Part shown: positions 39,224 through 47,891 of the stretch, one piece after another | How positions within the stretch are numbered: the first letter of the stretch is position 1 | Layout of the letters: every line of letters starts with the position of its first letter | Source: Halomonas ventosae | GTDB lineage: Bacteria; Pseudomonadota; Gammaproteobacteria; Pseudomonadales; Halomonadaceae | DNA: 64,000 nt | Reading direction: 5' to 3' | NCBI RefSeq assembly: GCF_004363555.1 | Contig: NZ_SNZJ01000002.1 | Span: 186,001 to 250,000, forward strand | Program-made: the position numbers and the translations under genes | Notes under the pieces: generated by a model | The model's input: the letters and a program-made list of their open reading frames with translations, nothing else | What the model was told of the DNA's origin: nothing | Database searches by the model: none

Positions 39224-39763
39224 TCAGGCCACCACGGCGGTGATCCTGGCCTGGCAGGCACGCAGGCGCTCGATCAGGTCGGGCAGGGCCTCGGCGTCGA
39301 GTGCCGGGTCGCAGCCGCCGATGCGCTCGAACCAGGCCCGCGACACGCAGAGGGTGTCCGCGGGCGTGCGGTGGCGCAGGCGTTGCCAGAGTTGCACCAG
39401 CCGGCTGGTGCTCGAGGTGGTCAGCACCACGGCATCCCGGCTGTGCTTCTCGATGTCCTCCAGCGCCTTCGCGAGCCAGCCGGCGGGGATGGCGCGACCC
39501 CGGGCCGGGAACAGCAGCGCCTGCCCCTGGCAGTGGGCCACGGCCGTGTTGAGGCGATCCCCCAGCGGGGTGCCCTCGGTGGCCACGATGCGCACGTCAT
39601 GCCCGCTCACCAGGCGCAGCAGACGCGGGTCCTCGGTATCGTCGGCGAGCACCACTTCCAGGTGCAGGTCGCGCCGTTGGCGCAGCGGGCGAAGGGCTGC
39701 CAGGCGGCGGGGGAGACCGGCACCCGCGGAGCGGGCATCGAGGAGGATGCTGCAGACGATCAT
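39224..39763 (-). CDS. GT-A-type glycosyltransferase-like protein (short)
   Basis: 179 residues, MIVCSILLDARSAGAGLPRRL. The chain reads as a reduced family 2 glycosyltransferase fold: LEVVLADDTEDPRLL, then DRLNTAVAHCQGQALLFPARGRAIPAGWL, resembling TIGR04283-type proteins, although the DxD metal motif is replaced by PARGRA. Catalytic activity is therefore doubtful. It lies downstream of the glnA regulatory region on the other strand. ATG 39763 is a conservative start; the frame is open to 39859. Confidence 0.6.
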   Translation of the reverse strand: MIVCSILLDARSAGAGLPRRLAALRPLRQRRDLHLEVVLADDTEDPRLLRLVSGHDVRIVATEGTPLGDRLNTAVAHCQGQALLFPARGRAIPAGWLAKALEDIEKHSRDAVVLTTSSTSRLVQLWQRLRHRTPADTLCVSRAWFERIGGCDPALDAEALPDLIERLRACQARITAVVA

Positions 39764-40021
39764 GCTCGTGCCGGCTCCAGTGGTAGGTCGTGCGCGGGTC
39801 GGGCTGACATGGCGCCATGTCCGGAACCCGCACCATCGCCGGCCGGCGCCGCCATGCATGTAAGTGAGTGTAGTTTTTGGTTGTGAAGCGTATCAATTAG
39901 GCGGCGGACTGATATTTCTGTGCGCGAATCATGACCCTCCGGCCGCCTCGGGGATGAGGTGCGCCATCAGCGGGCAAGGGGCCGGCAAGGCGCTCCAGCA
40001 TGGTGCGTGAGGGGCTTTTAG

Positions 40022-40038
40022 TGCACCTATATGGTGCG
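40022..40038. promoter_or_regulatory. NtrC-binding-site-like dyad upstream of glnA
   Basis: TGCACCTATATGGTGCG closely matches the enterobacterial NtrC site (TGCAC-N7-GTGCA). Its centre is about 165 bp upstream of the predicted start of the sigma-54 transcript, a usual enhancer distance. Confidence 0.75.
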
Positions 40039-40170
40039 GCCCAGCTGGCTGGCTTCCCGGTTCCGCGGGCACCATGGGATGACTGGTGCAGGATAGGGTT
40101 CGGAAGACGGGCTTGAAAGGCACGTTTAATCAATGGGATATGAGGTGCGTGGAAGAAAGCGGTGCAAGGT

Positions 40171-40185
40171 TGGCACGCTGCCTGC
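40171..40185 (+). promoter_or_regulatory. Sigma-54 (-24/-12) promoter of glnA
   Basis: TGGCACG-N4-CTGC, with GG at 40172-40173 and GC at 40184-40185, exactly 12 bp apart. Only one base departs from the consensus TGGCACG-N4-TTGC. The predicted start is near 40197, giving a 130-nt leader before glnA. Confidence 0.8.
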
Positions 40186-40326
40186 ATTGTTCTGGGTAGT
40201 GCCATGTTCGTGCATGGCGGTCGTGGGCAGCGCTGCCGCGGCATGCTACAACACGTGCTGGGATCGCCAGCGCCATTGCATTACCTCAGCCCAACCTTTC
40301 GAGCCTAGCTCACAGTGGAGGACATC

Positions 40327-41733
40327 ATGTCTGCCAAGACTCTCGCCCTGATTGAAGAACATGACGTGAAGTGGGTCGATCTGCGCTTCACCGACACCCG
40401 CGGCAAGGAGCAGCACGTCACCATCCCGGCCCGTGACGTCGACGAGGAATTTTTCGAGAACGGCCAGATGTTCGACGGTTCCTCCATCTCTGGCTGGAAG
40501 GGCATCAACGAGTCGGACATGATCCTGCGACCGGAGGACGGCACCGCCTTCCTCGACCCCTTCACCGAGGACGCCACCCTGGTGCTGCGCTGCGACATCA
40601 TCGAGCCGGCCACCATGCAGGGCTACGAGCGTGACCCGCGCTCCATCGCCAAGCGCGCCGAGGCCTACCTGCAGTCCTCCGGGCTGGGCGACACCGCCTT
40701 CTTCGGCCCGGAGCCCGAGTTCTTCATCTTCGACGAGGTGCACTGGAAGTCCGACATCGAGGGCTCCATGTACAAGATCACCTCCGAGGAGGGCGCCTGG
40801 GCGACCGACCGTCCCGTCGAGGGTGGCAACCTGGCCCACCGTCCGCGGGTCAAGGGCGGCTACTTTCCCGTCCCGCCGGTGGACAGCTTCCACGACATCC
40901 GTGGCGCCATGTGCAACACCCTGGAGGCCATCGGCCAGTCCGTCGAGGTGCACCACCACGAGGTGGCCAACGCCGGCCAGAACGAGATCGGCGTCAAGTT
41001 CAACACCCTCGTGAAGAAGGCCGACGAGGTTCAGGAGATGAAGTACGTGATCCACAACGTGGCTCACGCCTACGGCAAGACGGCCACCTTCATGCCCAAG
41101 CCGCTGGTCGGCGACAACGGCAGCGGCATGCACGTCCACCAGTCCTTCTGGAAGGAGGGCGTCAACCAGTTCGCCGGCGACGAGTATGCGGGCCTCTCCG
41201 AGATGGCGCTCTACTACATCGGCGGCATCATCAAGCACGCCCGCGCGCTGAACGCCTTCACCAATGCTTCTACCAACTCCTACAAGCGCCTGGTGCCAGG
41301 CTTCGAGGCGCCGGTGATGCTGGCCTACAGCGCCCGCAACCGCTCCGCTTCGCTGCGCATCCCCTACACCGCTAGCCCCAAGGGCAAGCGCGTCGAGACC
41401 CGCTTCCCGGATCCGACCGCCAACCCCTACCTGGCCTTCGCGGCGATGCTGATGGCCGGCATCGACGGCATCAAGAACAAGATCCACCCCGGCGACCCCA
41501 TGGACAAGAACCTCTACGACCTGCCGCCGGAAGAGGGCAAGGCCGTGCCGACCGTGGCCCACAGTCTCGACCAGGCCCTGGAGGCGCTGGATGCCGATCG
41601 CGCCTTCCTCACCGAGGGCGGGGTGTTCACCGACGAGATGATCGATGCCTACATCGAGCTGCTCAGCGAAGACGTGGAGCGCATCCGCATGACCACGCAC
41701 CCGATCGAGTTCGACATGTACTACAGCTGCTGA
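40327..41733 (+). CDS. glnA: Glutamine synthetase, type I (GSI-beta)
   Basis: 468 residues. Makes glutamine from glutamate, ammonia and ATP as a dodecamer. Conserved blocks: [38 protein letters not shown], and the adenylylation site Tyr397 in [11 protein letters not shown], the same position as in E. coli, so control by GlnE is expected. ATG 40327 is the family start ([20 protein letters not shown]) preceded by GGAGG. Driven by the sigma-54/NtrC region upstream; ntrBC follow about 1.2 kb downstream behind their own promoter. Confidence 0.98.
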   Translation: MSAKTLALIEEHDVKWVDLRFTDTRGKEQHVTIPARDVDEEFFENGQMFDGSSISGWKGINESDMILRPEDGTAFLDPFTEDATLVLRCDIIEPATMQGYERDPRSIAKRAEAYLQSSGLGDTAFFGPEPEFFIFDEVHWKSDIEGSMYKITSEEGAWATDRPVEGGNLAHRPRVKGGYFPVPPVDSFHDIRGAMCNTLEAIGQSVEVHHHEVANAGQNEIGVKFNTLVKKADEVQEMKYVIHNVAHAYGKTATFMPKPLVGDNGSGMHVHQSFWKEGVNQFAGDEYAGLSEMALYYIGGIIKHARALNAFTNASTNSYKRLVPGFEAPVMLAYSARNRSASLRIPYTASPKGKRVETRFPDPTANPYLAFAAMLMAGIDGIKNKIHPGDPMDKNLYDLPPEEGKAVPTVAHSLDQALEALDADRAFLTEGGVFTDEMIDAYIELLSEDVERIRMTTHPIEFDMYYSC

Positions 41734-41800
41734 TCGCCGGCGGCGGAGCGCCCGGGCCGAGTGGTCCGGCGTGGCTCGCCGCCACCCGCGTTGAGCGAAG

Positions 41801-41828
41801 AAGGGGTTCCGCCATGGCGGAACCCCTT
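41801..41828 (+). terminator. Rho-independent terminator of glnA
   Basis: AAGGGGTTCCGCC (41801-41813) pairs perfectly with GGCGGAACCCCTT (41816-41828), followed by TCTTTC. It separates glnA from the DUF4124-ntrBC segment. Confidence 0.85.
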
Positions 41829-41913
41829 TCTTTCGTACACTATCCAAGAAAGAGATGATGCAATCTCTCATGGCCGTTGCCGTCGGGCGGCGGCGACGAC
41901 GTAGGGGGTAGGC

Positions 41914-42510
41914 ATGAACAAGGCATTCGTGATCCTGGCGCTGGGGCTCTCGGTCAGCCTCGCGGCCCAGGCAGAGACCATCTATCGCACCACCGACGCC
42001 CAGGGCAATGTGGTGTTCACCGATAATCCGGAGCGCGGCGGCGAGAAGGTCGACCTCAAGCCGCTGACCGTGGTGCCCGGTCGCGACGAGACCCGCGCGG
42101 CGGGTGCGCCGGCCGTGGTCGACGGGGGTGGCAGCGGCAGTGGCGGCGGGACAGCCGCCGGGCCGGGGCAGCCCTTCATGCCCTACGACAGCTTTGGCAT
42201 CCTCTCGCCCCGCCAGGAGGAGACGCTGCCCACCGGGGCCGCCGGCAACGTCCAGGTGACACTGGGCATCCAGCCGGACCTGCGCGAGGACCATCGGGTG
42301 CGGCTGCTGGTGGACGGCCAGGTCAGCCAGACGGCCATGCACACCGATACCTTCATGCTCAACGGCCTGAACCGCGGCGAGCACGTGCTGCAGGCCGAAC
42401 TGCTGGATGCCAGCGGTGCGGTGCGCCACCGCACCTCGCCGGTGACCCTCTACGTGCAGCGGGCCAGCGTCAACCTGCCCCAGAACCCCAACAATCCGGC
42501 CAACAATTAG
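41914..42510 (+). CDS. DUF4124 domain-containing exported protein
   Basis: 198 residues. Signal peptide to AAQA (about 20), then DUF4124 (TIYRTTDAQGNVVFTDNPERGGEKVDL), a Gly/Ser linker, and an Ig-like or beta-sandwich region (residues about 100-190) with HVLQAELLDASGAVRH. Proteins of this kind often lie between glnA and ntrB in halomonads and pseudomonad relatives; function unknown. The chain ends in an Asn/Pro repeat (PQNPNNPANN) at a TAG stop, after which the same frame stays open for 85 more codons. Confidence 0.85.
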   Translation: MNKAFVILALGLSVSLAAQAETIYRTTDAQGNVVFTDNPERGGEKVDLKPLTVVPGRDETRAAGAPAVVDGGGSGSGGGTAAGPGQPFMPYDSFGILSPRQEETLPTGAAGNVQVTLGIQPDLREDHRVRLLVDGQVSQTAMHTDTFMLNGLNRGEHVLQAELLDASGAVRHRTSPVTLYVQRASVNLPQNPNNPANN

Positions 42511-42768
42511 CTTCCCCATCGCCGGCCACATCGGCCGCTGTGTCCGGACGGCACCCACTGGCCCTGTCGCGAGCCCCCGCCCCGCGACGAGGGTCGCCTC
42601 GATGCCTTCGAACATGCCGACCGGGTGAGCGAGGGCAGCGCCTTCGATCACCTGGAGGGATTGCGCGACGACGATAGCTCACGCCACCCCGATGACCCAC
42701 GGGAGTGGCCGGCGACCCCGCCCCATCGCCATCCGCTACCCGTCTTCCCGCCTCCGGTGGGGCGCTGA
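42511..42768 (+). other. In-frame open continuation after the DUF4124 stop codon, possible remnant
   Basis: Directly after TAG 42508-42510 the same frame runs 85 codons to TGA 42766 without an ATG. The middle looks protein-like (RLDAFEHADRVSEGSAFDHL) and about three quarters of third positions are G or C. It could be a decayed C-terminal extension, a leftover of another gene or chance in high-GC DNA. No ribosome-binding site or start codon supports an independent gene. Confidence 0.3.
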
Positions 42769-42821
42769 CCCTCCTGCTCGACGTGCTCCTGCGGCACGGC
42801 AATGGGCGCTCGGCGCTTCCC

Positions 42822-42851
42822 TGCACTAAAGTGGTGCACAATGACGGTGCG
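42822..42851. promoter_or_regulatory. Two overlapping NtrC-binding-site-like dyads upstream of ntrB
   Basis: TGCACTAAAGTGGTGCA (42822-42838) is nearly identical to the strongest E. coli NtrC site. A second 17-bp dyad, TGCACAATGACGGTGCG (42835-42851), shares its first four bases with the end of the first. Centres lie about 87 and 74 bp upstream of the predicted transcript start. Confidence 0.75.
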
Positions 42852-42890
42852 CCCCTGCCCTGATACGGCGCCATGCCGTGCCCCATGGGG

Positions 42891-42906
42891 TGGCGCGCTT
42901 CTTGCA
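42891..42906 (+). promoter_or_regulatory. Sigma-54 (-24/-12) promoter of ntrBC
   Basis: TGGCGCG-N4-TTGCA with GG at 42892-42893 and GC at 42904-42905, 12 bp apart. Predicted start near 42917, about 48 nt before ntrB. Confidence 0.8.
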
Positions 42907-42964
42907 GTACTTCCGGAAAGTGTCTCCCGAGGGAGGCCACCCTTGGACCGGTCAGGATTTCTCC

Positions 42965-44011
42965 ATGTACCAACGCTTGATGGAACACCTCACCACGGCG
43001 GTGCTGCTGCTCGATGGCGAGCTGCGGCTGCGCTGGATGAATCCCGCCGCCGAGGCGCTGCTGGCGATCAGCCTGAGTCGCCTCAAGGGGTTGCCCCTGT
43101 CCTCCCTGGTGGACGGCGGTGAGGAGATCGGCGAGCTGCTGGCCAAGGCCCGTGACGAGTTCCACCCCTTCACCCAGCGCGAGGCGCGCCTGACCCTGGT
43201 CACCGGCGAGGTGCTGACCGTCGACTACACCGTCTCGCCGCTCTCCGCCGACGAGCTGCTGCTGGAAGTGGAGCCCCGCGACCGGCTGCTGCGCATCTCC
43301 CGGGAGGAGGCGCTGCAGACCCGTCAGGAGACCATCAAGGTCCTCGCCCGGGGGCTGGCCCACGAGGTCAAGAACCCGCTGGGCGGCATCCGCGGCGCGG
43401 CCCAGCTGCTGGAGCGCGACCTCGACGACCCCGGGCTGAAGGAGTTCACCCGGATCATCATCGAGGAGGTCGACCGGCTGCGCGACCTGGTCGACTCCAT
43501 GCTGGGACCCAACCGGATGATTCGCCACGAGCCCCTCAATATCCACAAGGTGCTGGAGCGGGTCCGCTCGCTGCTGATCGTCGAGCAGCCAGGGGTGTGG
43601 ATCGAGCGCGACTACGATCCCAGCCTGCCGGACCTCTCCGGCGACGAGTCCCAGCTGATCCAGGCCGTGCTCAACGTGGCGCGCAATGCGATGGAGGCGA
43701 TGACCGAGGCCGGTGTCGCCTCGCCGCGGCTTACCCTGCGCACCCGTGCCCGCCGCCAGTTCACCCTGGGCGCCGAGCGCCACCGGCTGGTCTGCGAGGT
43801 GGCGATCATCGACAACGGCCCGGGCATTCCCGAGTCGCTGCGCGAGACCCTCTTCTATCCCATGGTCTCCGGCCGCGCCGAGGGCAGCGGCCTGGGGCTC
43901 TCCATCGCCCAGTCGATCCTGCACCAGCACCAGGGGCTGATCGAGTGCGACTCCGAGCCCGGCCATACCCAATTCCGACTGCTGATTCCGCTGGAGAAGC
44001 ACCATGACTGA
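42965..44011 (+). CDS. glnL: NtrB (NRII) sensor kinase/phosphatase of nitrogen regulation
   Basis: 348 residues. PAS domain (residues about 10-110), DHp helix with phospho-acceptor His133 (LAHEVKNPLGGIRGAAQLLE), then HATPase domain: N box NVARNAMEAM, G1 DNGPGIP, G2 EGSGLGLSIAQ. No membrane segment. Phosphorylates and dephosphorylates NtrC under PII control. ATG 42965 (AGGA upstream) gives the family start MYQRLMEHLTTAVLLLD. Overlaps ntrC by 8 bp. Confidence 0.96.
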   Translation: MYQRLMEHLTTAVLLLDGELRLRWMNPAAEALLAISLSRLKGLPLSSLVDGGEEIGELLAKARDEFHPFTQREARLTLVTGEVLTVDYTVSPLSADELLLEVEPRDRLLRISREEALQTRQETIKVLARGLAHEVKNPLGGIRGAAQLLERDLDDPGLKEFTRIIIEEVDRLRDLVDSMLGPNRMIRHEPLNIHKVLERVRSLLIVEQPGVWIERDYDPSLPDLSGDESQLIQAVLNVARNAMEAMTEAGVASPRLTLRTRARRQFTLGAERHRLVCEVAIIDNGPGIPESLRETLFYPMVSGRAEGSGLGLSIAQSILHQHQGLIECDSEPGHTQFRLLIPLEKHHD

Positions 44012-45416
44012 TGTCGCACGCGTGGTGGTCGTCGATGACGATCGCGCCATTCGCTGGGTGCTGGAGCGTGCCCTGGCCCAGCCCGACCTCGAGGTCGAGA
44101 CCCTCGACCGGGCCGACCGTGCCCTGGAGCGACTGCTCGAGGCACCGCCGGACGTGCTGGTCACCGATATCCGCATGCCGGGTATCGACGGCCTGGATCT
44201 GATGGCCAAGGTGCGCGAGGTCCATCCGGAGCTGCCGGTGATCGTGATGACGGCCCATTCCGACCTCGACAGCGCCGTGGCCTCCTATCAGGGCGGCGCC
44301 TTCGAGTACCTGCCCAAGCCCTTCGACGTCGACGAGGCCCTGGCCCTGGTGCGCCGCGCCGTGGCCCACGCCCGCGAGCGCAAGCGGCCGGTCAGCGTGC
44401 CCGAGGGGCTGGATGCCGAGATCATCGGCGAGGCCCCGGCCATGCAGGAGGTGTTCCGCGCCATCGGCCGGCTGTCGCACTCGCACATCACGGTGCTGAT
44501 CAACGGCGAGTCGGGGACCGGCAAGGAGCGGGTGGCGCGGGCGCTGCACCAGCACAGCCCGCGGGCCGGCAAACCTTTCATCGCCCTGAACATGGCGGCG
44601 ATCCCCAAGGACCTGATCGAGTCGGAGCTGTTCGGCCACGAGAAGGGCGCCTTTACCGGCGCCACCGCCCAGCGCCAGGGGCGCTTCGAGCAGGCCGACG
44701 GCGGCACCCTCTTCCTCGACGAGATCGGCGACATGCCCGCCGAGACCCAGACCCGCCTGCTGCGGGTGCTGGCCGACGGCGAGTTCTACCGCGTGGGGGG
44801 CCACACTTCGGTGAAGGTGGACGTGCGGATCATCGCCGCCACCCACCAGAACCTGGAGACCCTGGTGGAGGACGGTCGCTTCCGCGAGGACCTCTTTCAC
44901 CGCCTCAACGTGATCCGCGTGCACTTGCCCCGGCTGTCCGAGCGTCGCGAGGACATCCCGCGGCTGGCGCGCCACTTCCTGGCCGAGGCGGCCAAGGAGC
45001 TCGCCACCGACGTCAAGGTGCTGACCCCCGAGGCCGAGGCGCATATCACCCGCCTGCCCTGGCCGGGCAACGTCCGCCAGCTGGAGAACACCTGTCGCTG
45101 GCTGACGGTGATGGCCTCCGGCCGCGAGGTGCTCGTCGAGGACCTGCCGCAGGAGCTGCGCGAGCCCGGGGCCACCCAGGGCAATGCCGGCGACTGGCGC
45201 ACCGCCTTCCGCGACTGGGCCGACCGGGCCCTGGCCGCCGGCCACACCCACCTGCTGGAGGAGGCCGTGCCGGACTTCGAACGCATCCTGATCGAGACGG
45301 CGCTCAAGCACACCGGGGGGCGCAAGGGCGAGGCCGCCGAACTGCTGGGCTGGGGTCGTAATACCTTGACGAGAAAGCTGAAGACGCTGCTGCCGGCGCT
45401 GGCCGACGGGGAGTAG
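44004..45416 (+). CDS. glnG: NtrC (NRI) sigma-54-dependent response regulator
   Basis: 470 residues. Receiver domain with phospho-acceptor Asp55 (VLVTDIRMPG), AAA+ domain with Walker A GESGTGKE, the sigma-54-contact loop ELFGHEKGAFTGAT (about 210-223) and Walker B GGTLFLDEIGDM, and a Fis-type HTH at the C-terminus (KHTGGRKGEAAELLGWGRNTLTRKL in parts). Activates glnA and probably its own operon through the dyads described. A tandem octanucleotide repeat starts 7 bp after its stop. Confidence 0.97.
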   Translation: MTDVARVVVVDDDRAIRWVLERALAQPDLEVETLDRADRALERLLEAPPDVLVTDIRMPGIDGLDLMAKVREVHPELPVIVMTAHSDLDSAVASYQGGAFEYLPKPFDVDEALALVRRAVAHARERKRPVSVPEGLDAEIIGEAPAMQEVFRAIGRLSHSHITVLINGESGTGKERVARALHQHSPRAGKPFIALNMAAIPKDLIESELFGHEKGAFTGATAQRQGRFEQADGGTLFLDEIGDMPAETQTRLLRVLADGEFYRVGGHTSVKVDVRIIAATHQNLETLVEDGRFREDLFHRLNVIRVHLPRLSERREDIPRLARHFLAEAAKELATDVKVLTPEAEAHITRLPWPGNVRQLENTCRWLTVMASGREVLVEDLPQELREPGATQGNAGDWRTAFRDWADRALAAGHTHLLEEAVPDFERILIETALKHTGGRKGEAAELLGWGRNTLTRKLKTLLPALADGE

Positions 45417-45423
45417 GATTTTT

Positions 45424-45487
45424 GCCAAGCCGCCAAGCCGCCAAGCCGCCAAGCCGCCAAGCCGCCAAGCCGCCAAGCCGCCAAGCC
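45424..45487. repeat. Tandem octanucleotide repeat, eight copies
   Basis: Eight perfect head-to-tail copies of GCCAAGCC (64 bp), starting 7 bp after the ntrC stop. Read on the minus strand it encodes an artificial GGLAAWRL repeat, which is not a gene. A perfect short repeat of this kind is prone to slippage. Confidence 0.95.
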
Positions 45488-45629
45488 GCCGCATCACGTG
45501 AAGAAATAGCGGCTTGCTGGCGGCGGGTGAGCGAGCCGTGCCTGCCTAGGACGAAAGGCGAATTGTTGGGCGTGACGGCGCTGCCGTAGCGTCGATGCAT
45601 AAGCAACCCATCATTCAGCAGGACGCCCC

Positions 45630-46583
45630 ATGCTCGCCGCGCCAGATGCCCTTCCGAGCCATGTCCAGGTCACCGAGGTGGGCCCGCGCGACGGCCTGCA
45701 GAACGAGCCCCTCCTGCTCCCCACCGCGGACAAGGCGGGGCTGGTCAGGGCACTGGCGGCGGCGGGCGTCACGCAGTTCGAGCTGACCTCCTTCGTCAGC
45801 CCGCGGGCCGTGCCGGCGCTGGCCGACGCCGCCGAGCTGGTGTCGGCCGTGCGCGGCATCCCGGATCTGCACCTCTCCGCCCTGGTCCCCAACCTGCGGG
45901 GCGCCGAGCGCGCCATGGAGGCAGGGGTCGACTCGGTCGTGCTGTTCGTCTCGGCCTCCGCGACCCACAACGCCAAGAACGTCAACTGCCGCATCGAGGA
46001 CTCCCTGGCGGCCTTCGAGCAGGTCGCCCGCCGCCTCGAGGGCAGCGGCATCGAGGTCCGCGGCGCCATCGCCACCGCCTTCGGCTGTCCCTTCGAGGGG
46101 GAGGTCGACGTCCGCGCGGTGGGGCGTATCGCCCGCCACTTCGCCGACCTTGGCGCGACCCGGCTGTCGCTGGGCGATACCACCGGCATGGCCACCCCGC
46201 CGCTGGTCACCGACCGGGTCCGTCACCTGCACGAGGTCGTCCCCTCGCTGGCGCCGACCCTGCACTTCCACAATACCCGCGGCATCGGCCTGGCCAACGT
46301 CATGCAGGGGCTCTGGCTGGGCGTCGACCGCTACGAGAGTTCCATTGGCGGGCTCGGCGGCTGTCCCTTCGCCCCGGGGGCGTCGGGCAACATCGCCAGC
46401 GAGGACCTGGTCTACCTGCTCGACGAGATGGGTATCGAGACCGGCATCGACCTCGAGGGCCTGATCGAGGCCAGCCGGCTGGCCACCCGCCTGATGGGGC
46501 GGCCGCTCCCCGCCCAGGTCTCCAGGGCCGGGCCGCGCCTGGCCCTGGGTGACTGCTCCGCCGTTCCCACCGCAAGAGGCTGA
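45630..46583 (+). CDS. Hydroxymethylglutaryl-CoA lyase (HMGL-like family)
   Basis: 317 residues. TIM-barrel lyase cleaving 3-hydroxy-3-methylglutaryl-CoA to acetyl-CoA and acetoacetate. Conserved TEVGPRDGLQNE (about 15-26) with metal- and substrate-binding Arg-Asp, LHFHNTRGIGLANV metal-binding His pair (HNT in place of the usual HDT), and active-site Cys245 in GGLGGCPFAPGASGN. A related acyl-CoA (for example citramalyl- or another 3-hydroxy-3-methylacyl-CoA) is possible. First gene of an operon with a CoA transferase (2-bp gap) and TctCBA. Confidence 0.9.
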   Translation: MLAAPDALPSHVQVTEVGPRDGLQNEPLLLPTADKAGLVRALAAAGVTQFELTSFVSPRAVPALADAAELVSAVRGIPDLHLSALVPNLRGAERAMEAGVDSVVLFVSASATHNAKNVNCRIEDSLAAFEQVARRLEGSGIEVRGAIATAFGCPFEGEVDVRAVGRIARHFADLGATRLSLGDTTGMATPPLVTDRVRHLHEVVPSLAPTLHFHNTRGIGLANVMQGLWLGVDRYESSIGGLGGCPFAPGASGNIASEDLVYLLDEMGIETGIDLEGLIEASRLATRLMGRPLPAQVSRAGPRLALGDCSAVPTARG

Positions 46584-46585
46584 GG

Positions 46586-47791
46586 ATGTCCGACCACCCA
46601 TCTCCCGCCGCCGGGTCCCTCGCGGGGATTCGTGTCATCGACCTGACCCGGGTGATCTCCGGCCCCTTCTGCACCCAGATCCTGGGCGACCATGGGGCCG
46701 AGGTGATCAAGCTGGAATCCCCGGGACGCGGCGACGTCGTGCGCGGCCAGGGCAACATGGTCAACGGCTTCAGCTGGTACTTCGCCCAGTTCAACCGTAA
46801 CAAGCGCTCCATGACGCTGGACCTGCGCCAGGAGGCGGGCAGGGCGGTGCTCCGCCGGTTGCTCGAGGAGGCCGATGTGCTGGTGGAGAACTTCCGGCCC
46901 GGCGTGCTGGCCAAGATGGGCCTCGATGACGAGACCCTTCGGGCACACTACCCGCGGCTGGTGGTCGGGCGCATCAACGGCTTCGGCTCCACCGGCCCCT
47001 ATCGCGACCGCCCGGCCTATGACTTCATCGCCCAGGCCATGAGCGGTTTCATGGGCGTCAATGGCCCGGGCGACGGCGAGCCCATGCGGGCGGCCCCGCC
47101 GATCAGCGACATGGTGGCCAGCCAGAACCTGGCCTTCGGCATCTGTGCCGCCCTGGTCCGCCGGGAGCGCAGCGGTCAGGGGGATATCGTCGAGACCGCC
47201 CTGACCAATGGCCTGATCGGCATGATGGGGTACCTGGCCGCGGAGTACTTCGCCACCGACCGGGTGCCCGCGCGCACCGGCAATGACCACCCGATGCTCT
47301 ATCCCTACGGTCTCTTCCGGGCCAGCGATGGCGAGGTGGCCATAGCCCCCAGCAACGACGCCATGGTGGAGCGCCTGCTCAGGGCCCTGGAGATGCTGCA
47401 CCTGCTGGACGACGAGCGCTTTGCCGACAATGCCCGGCGCATGGCCAACCGGGAGGCGCTGCGCGAGTGCCTGACGGCGGTGACCGAGACGCGCAGCGTC
47501 GACGCCTGGATCGACCATCTCAACCGGGCCGGCGTGCCCTGCGGACGCGTCCACGACCTGCGCGAGACCTTTGCGGACCCCCAGGTCCAGGCACAGCAGA
47601 TGCGGATCGAGCTCGACCAGGGCGAGCTCGGGCGGATTCCCGTGACCGGCTTCCCGGTGAAGATGCAGGAGGCCCCGGCGGCGGTGCACCATCCCGTGCC
47701 GCGTCTCGGCGAGCACACCCGCGAGGTCCTGGTGGAGCTCGGCCTCGATGATGGCGAGTTGAAGGCCCTGGAGGCGCAGGGCGTGATTTGA
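46586..47791 (+). CDS. CaiB/BaiF-type (class III) CoA transferase
   Basis: 401 residues. Family III CoA-transferase fold: GIRVIDLTRVISGPFCTQIL, then GAEVIKLESPGRGD and NRNKRSMTLDLRQEAGR, VENFRPGVLAKMG. Expected to move CoA from a donor such as succinyl-CoA to a carboxylate. By eye alignment, the catalytic Asp of formyl-CoA transferase (in the GxGQ...D segment) falls on Asn here (VETALTNGLIG), with a Glu five residues earlier. Between the HMGL gene and tctC, so it probably activates the acid that TctCBA imports. Confidence 0.88.
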   Translation: MSDHPSPAAGSLAGIRVIDLTRVISGPFCTQILGDHGAEVIKLESPGRGDVVRGQGNMVNGFSWYFAQFNRNKRSMTLDLRQEAGRAVLRRLLEEADVLVENFRPGVLAKMGLDDETLRAHYPRLVVGRINGFGSTGPYRDRPAYDFIAQAMSGFMGVNGPGDGEPMRAAPPISDMVASQNLAFGICAALVRRERSGQGDIVETALTNGLIGMMGYLAAEYFATDRVPARTGNDHPMLYPYGLFRASDGEVAIAPSNDAMVERLLRALEMLHLLDDERFADNARRMANREALRECLTAVTETRSVDAWIDHLNRAGVPCGRVHDLRETFADPQVQAQQMRIELDQGELGRIPVTGFPVKMQEAPAAVHHPVPRLGEHTREVLVELGLDDGELKALEAQGVI

Positions 47792-47891
47792 ACCTACCCT
47801 GCAGAGGGTCCCGGGCCCGGTGGGGCGCGTGGCCATGACAACCGTCGCGATAGAAGACAGTCGCTATAACAACAACAGGAGGATCAACCAG

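Larger units (their letters stand above)
39764..40326. other. 563-bp region without a convincing gene; glnA regulatory region
   Basis: A/T-richer than the flanks. It holds the NtrC-like dyad at 40022-40038, several GGTGC half-sites (for example 40085-40089) and the sigma-54 promoter at 40171-40185. A minus-strand open frame across 39897-40244 looks like chance. Confidence 0.7.

Noticed and set aside
39897..40244. 115-codon minus-strand frame upstream of glnA
   Set aside because: It covers the NtrC and sigma-54 sites and has no recognisable protein features.
43806..45497. Minus-strand frame beginning with a WRLGGLAA repeat
   Set aside because: It is the octanucleotide repeat read in one frame and the shadow of ntrC.
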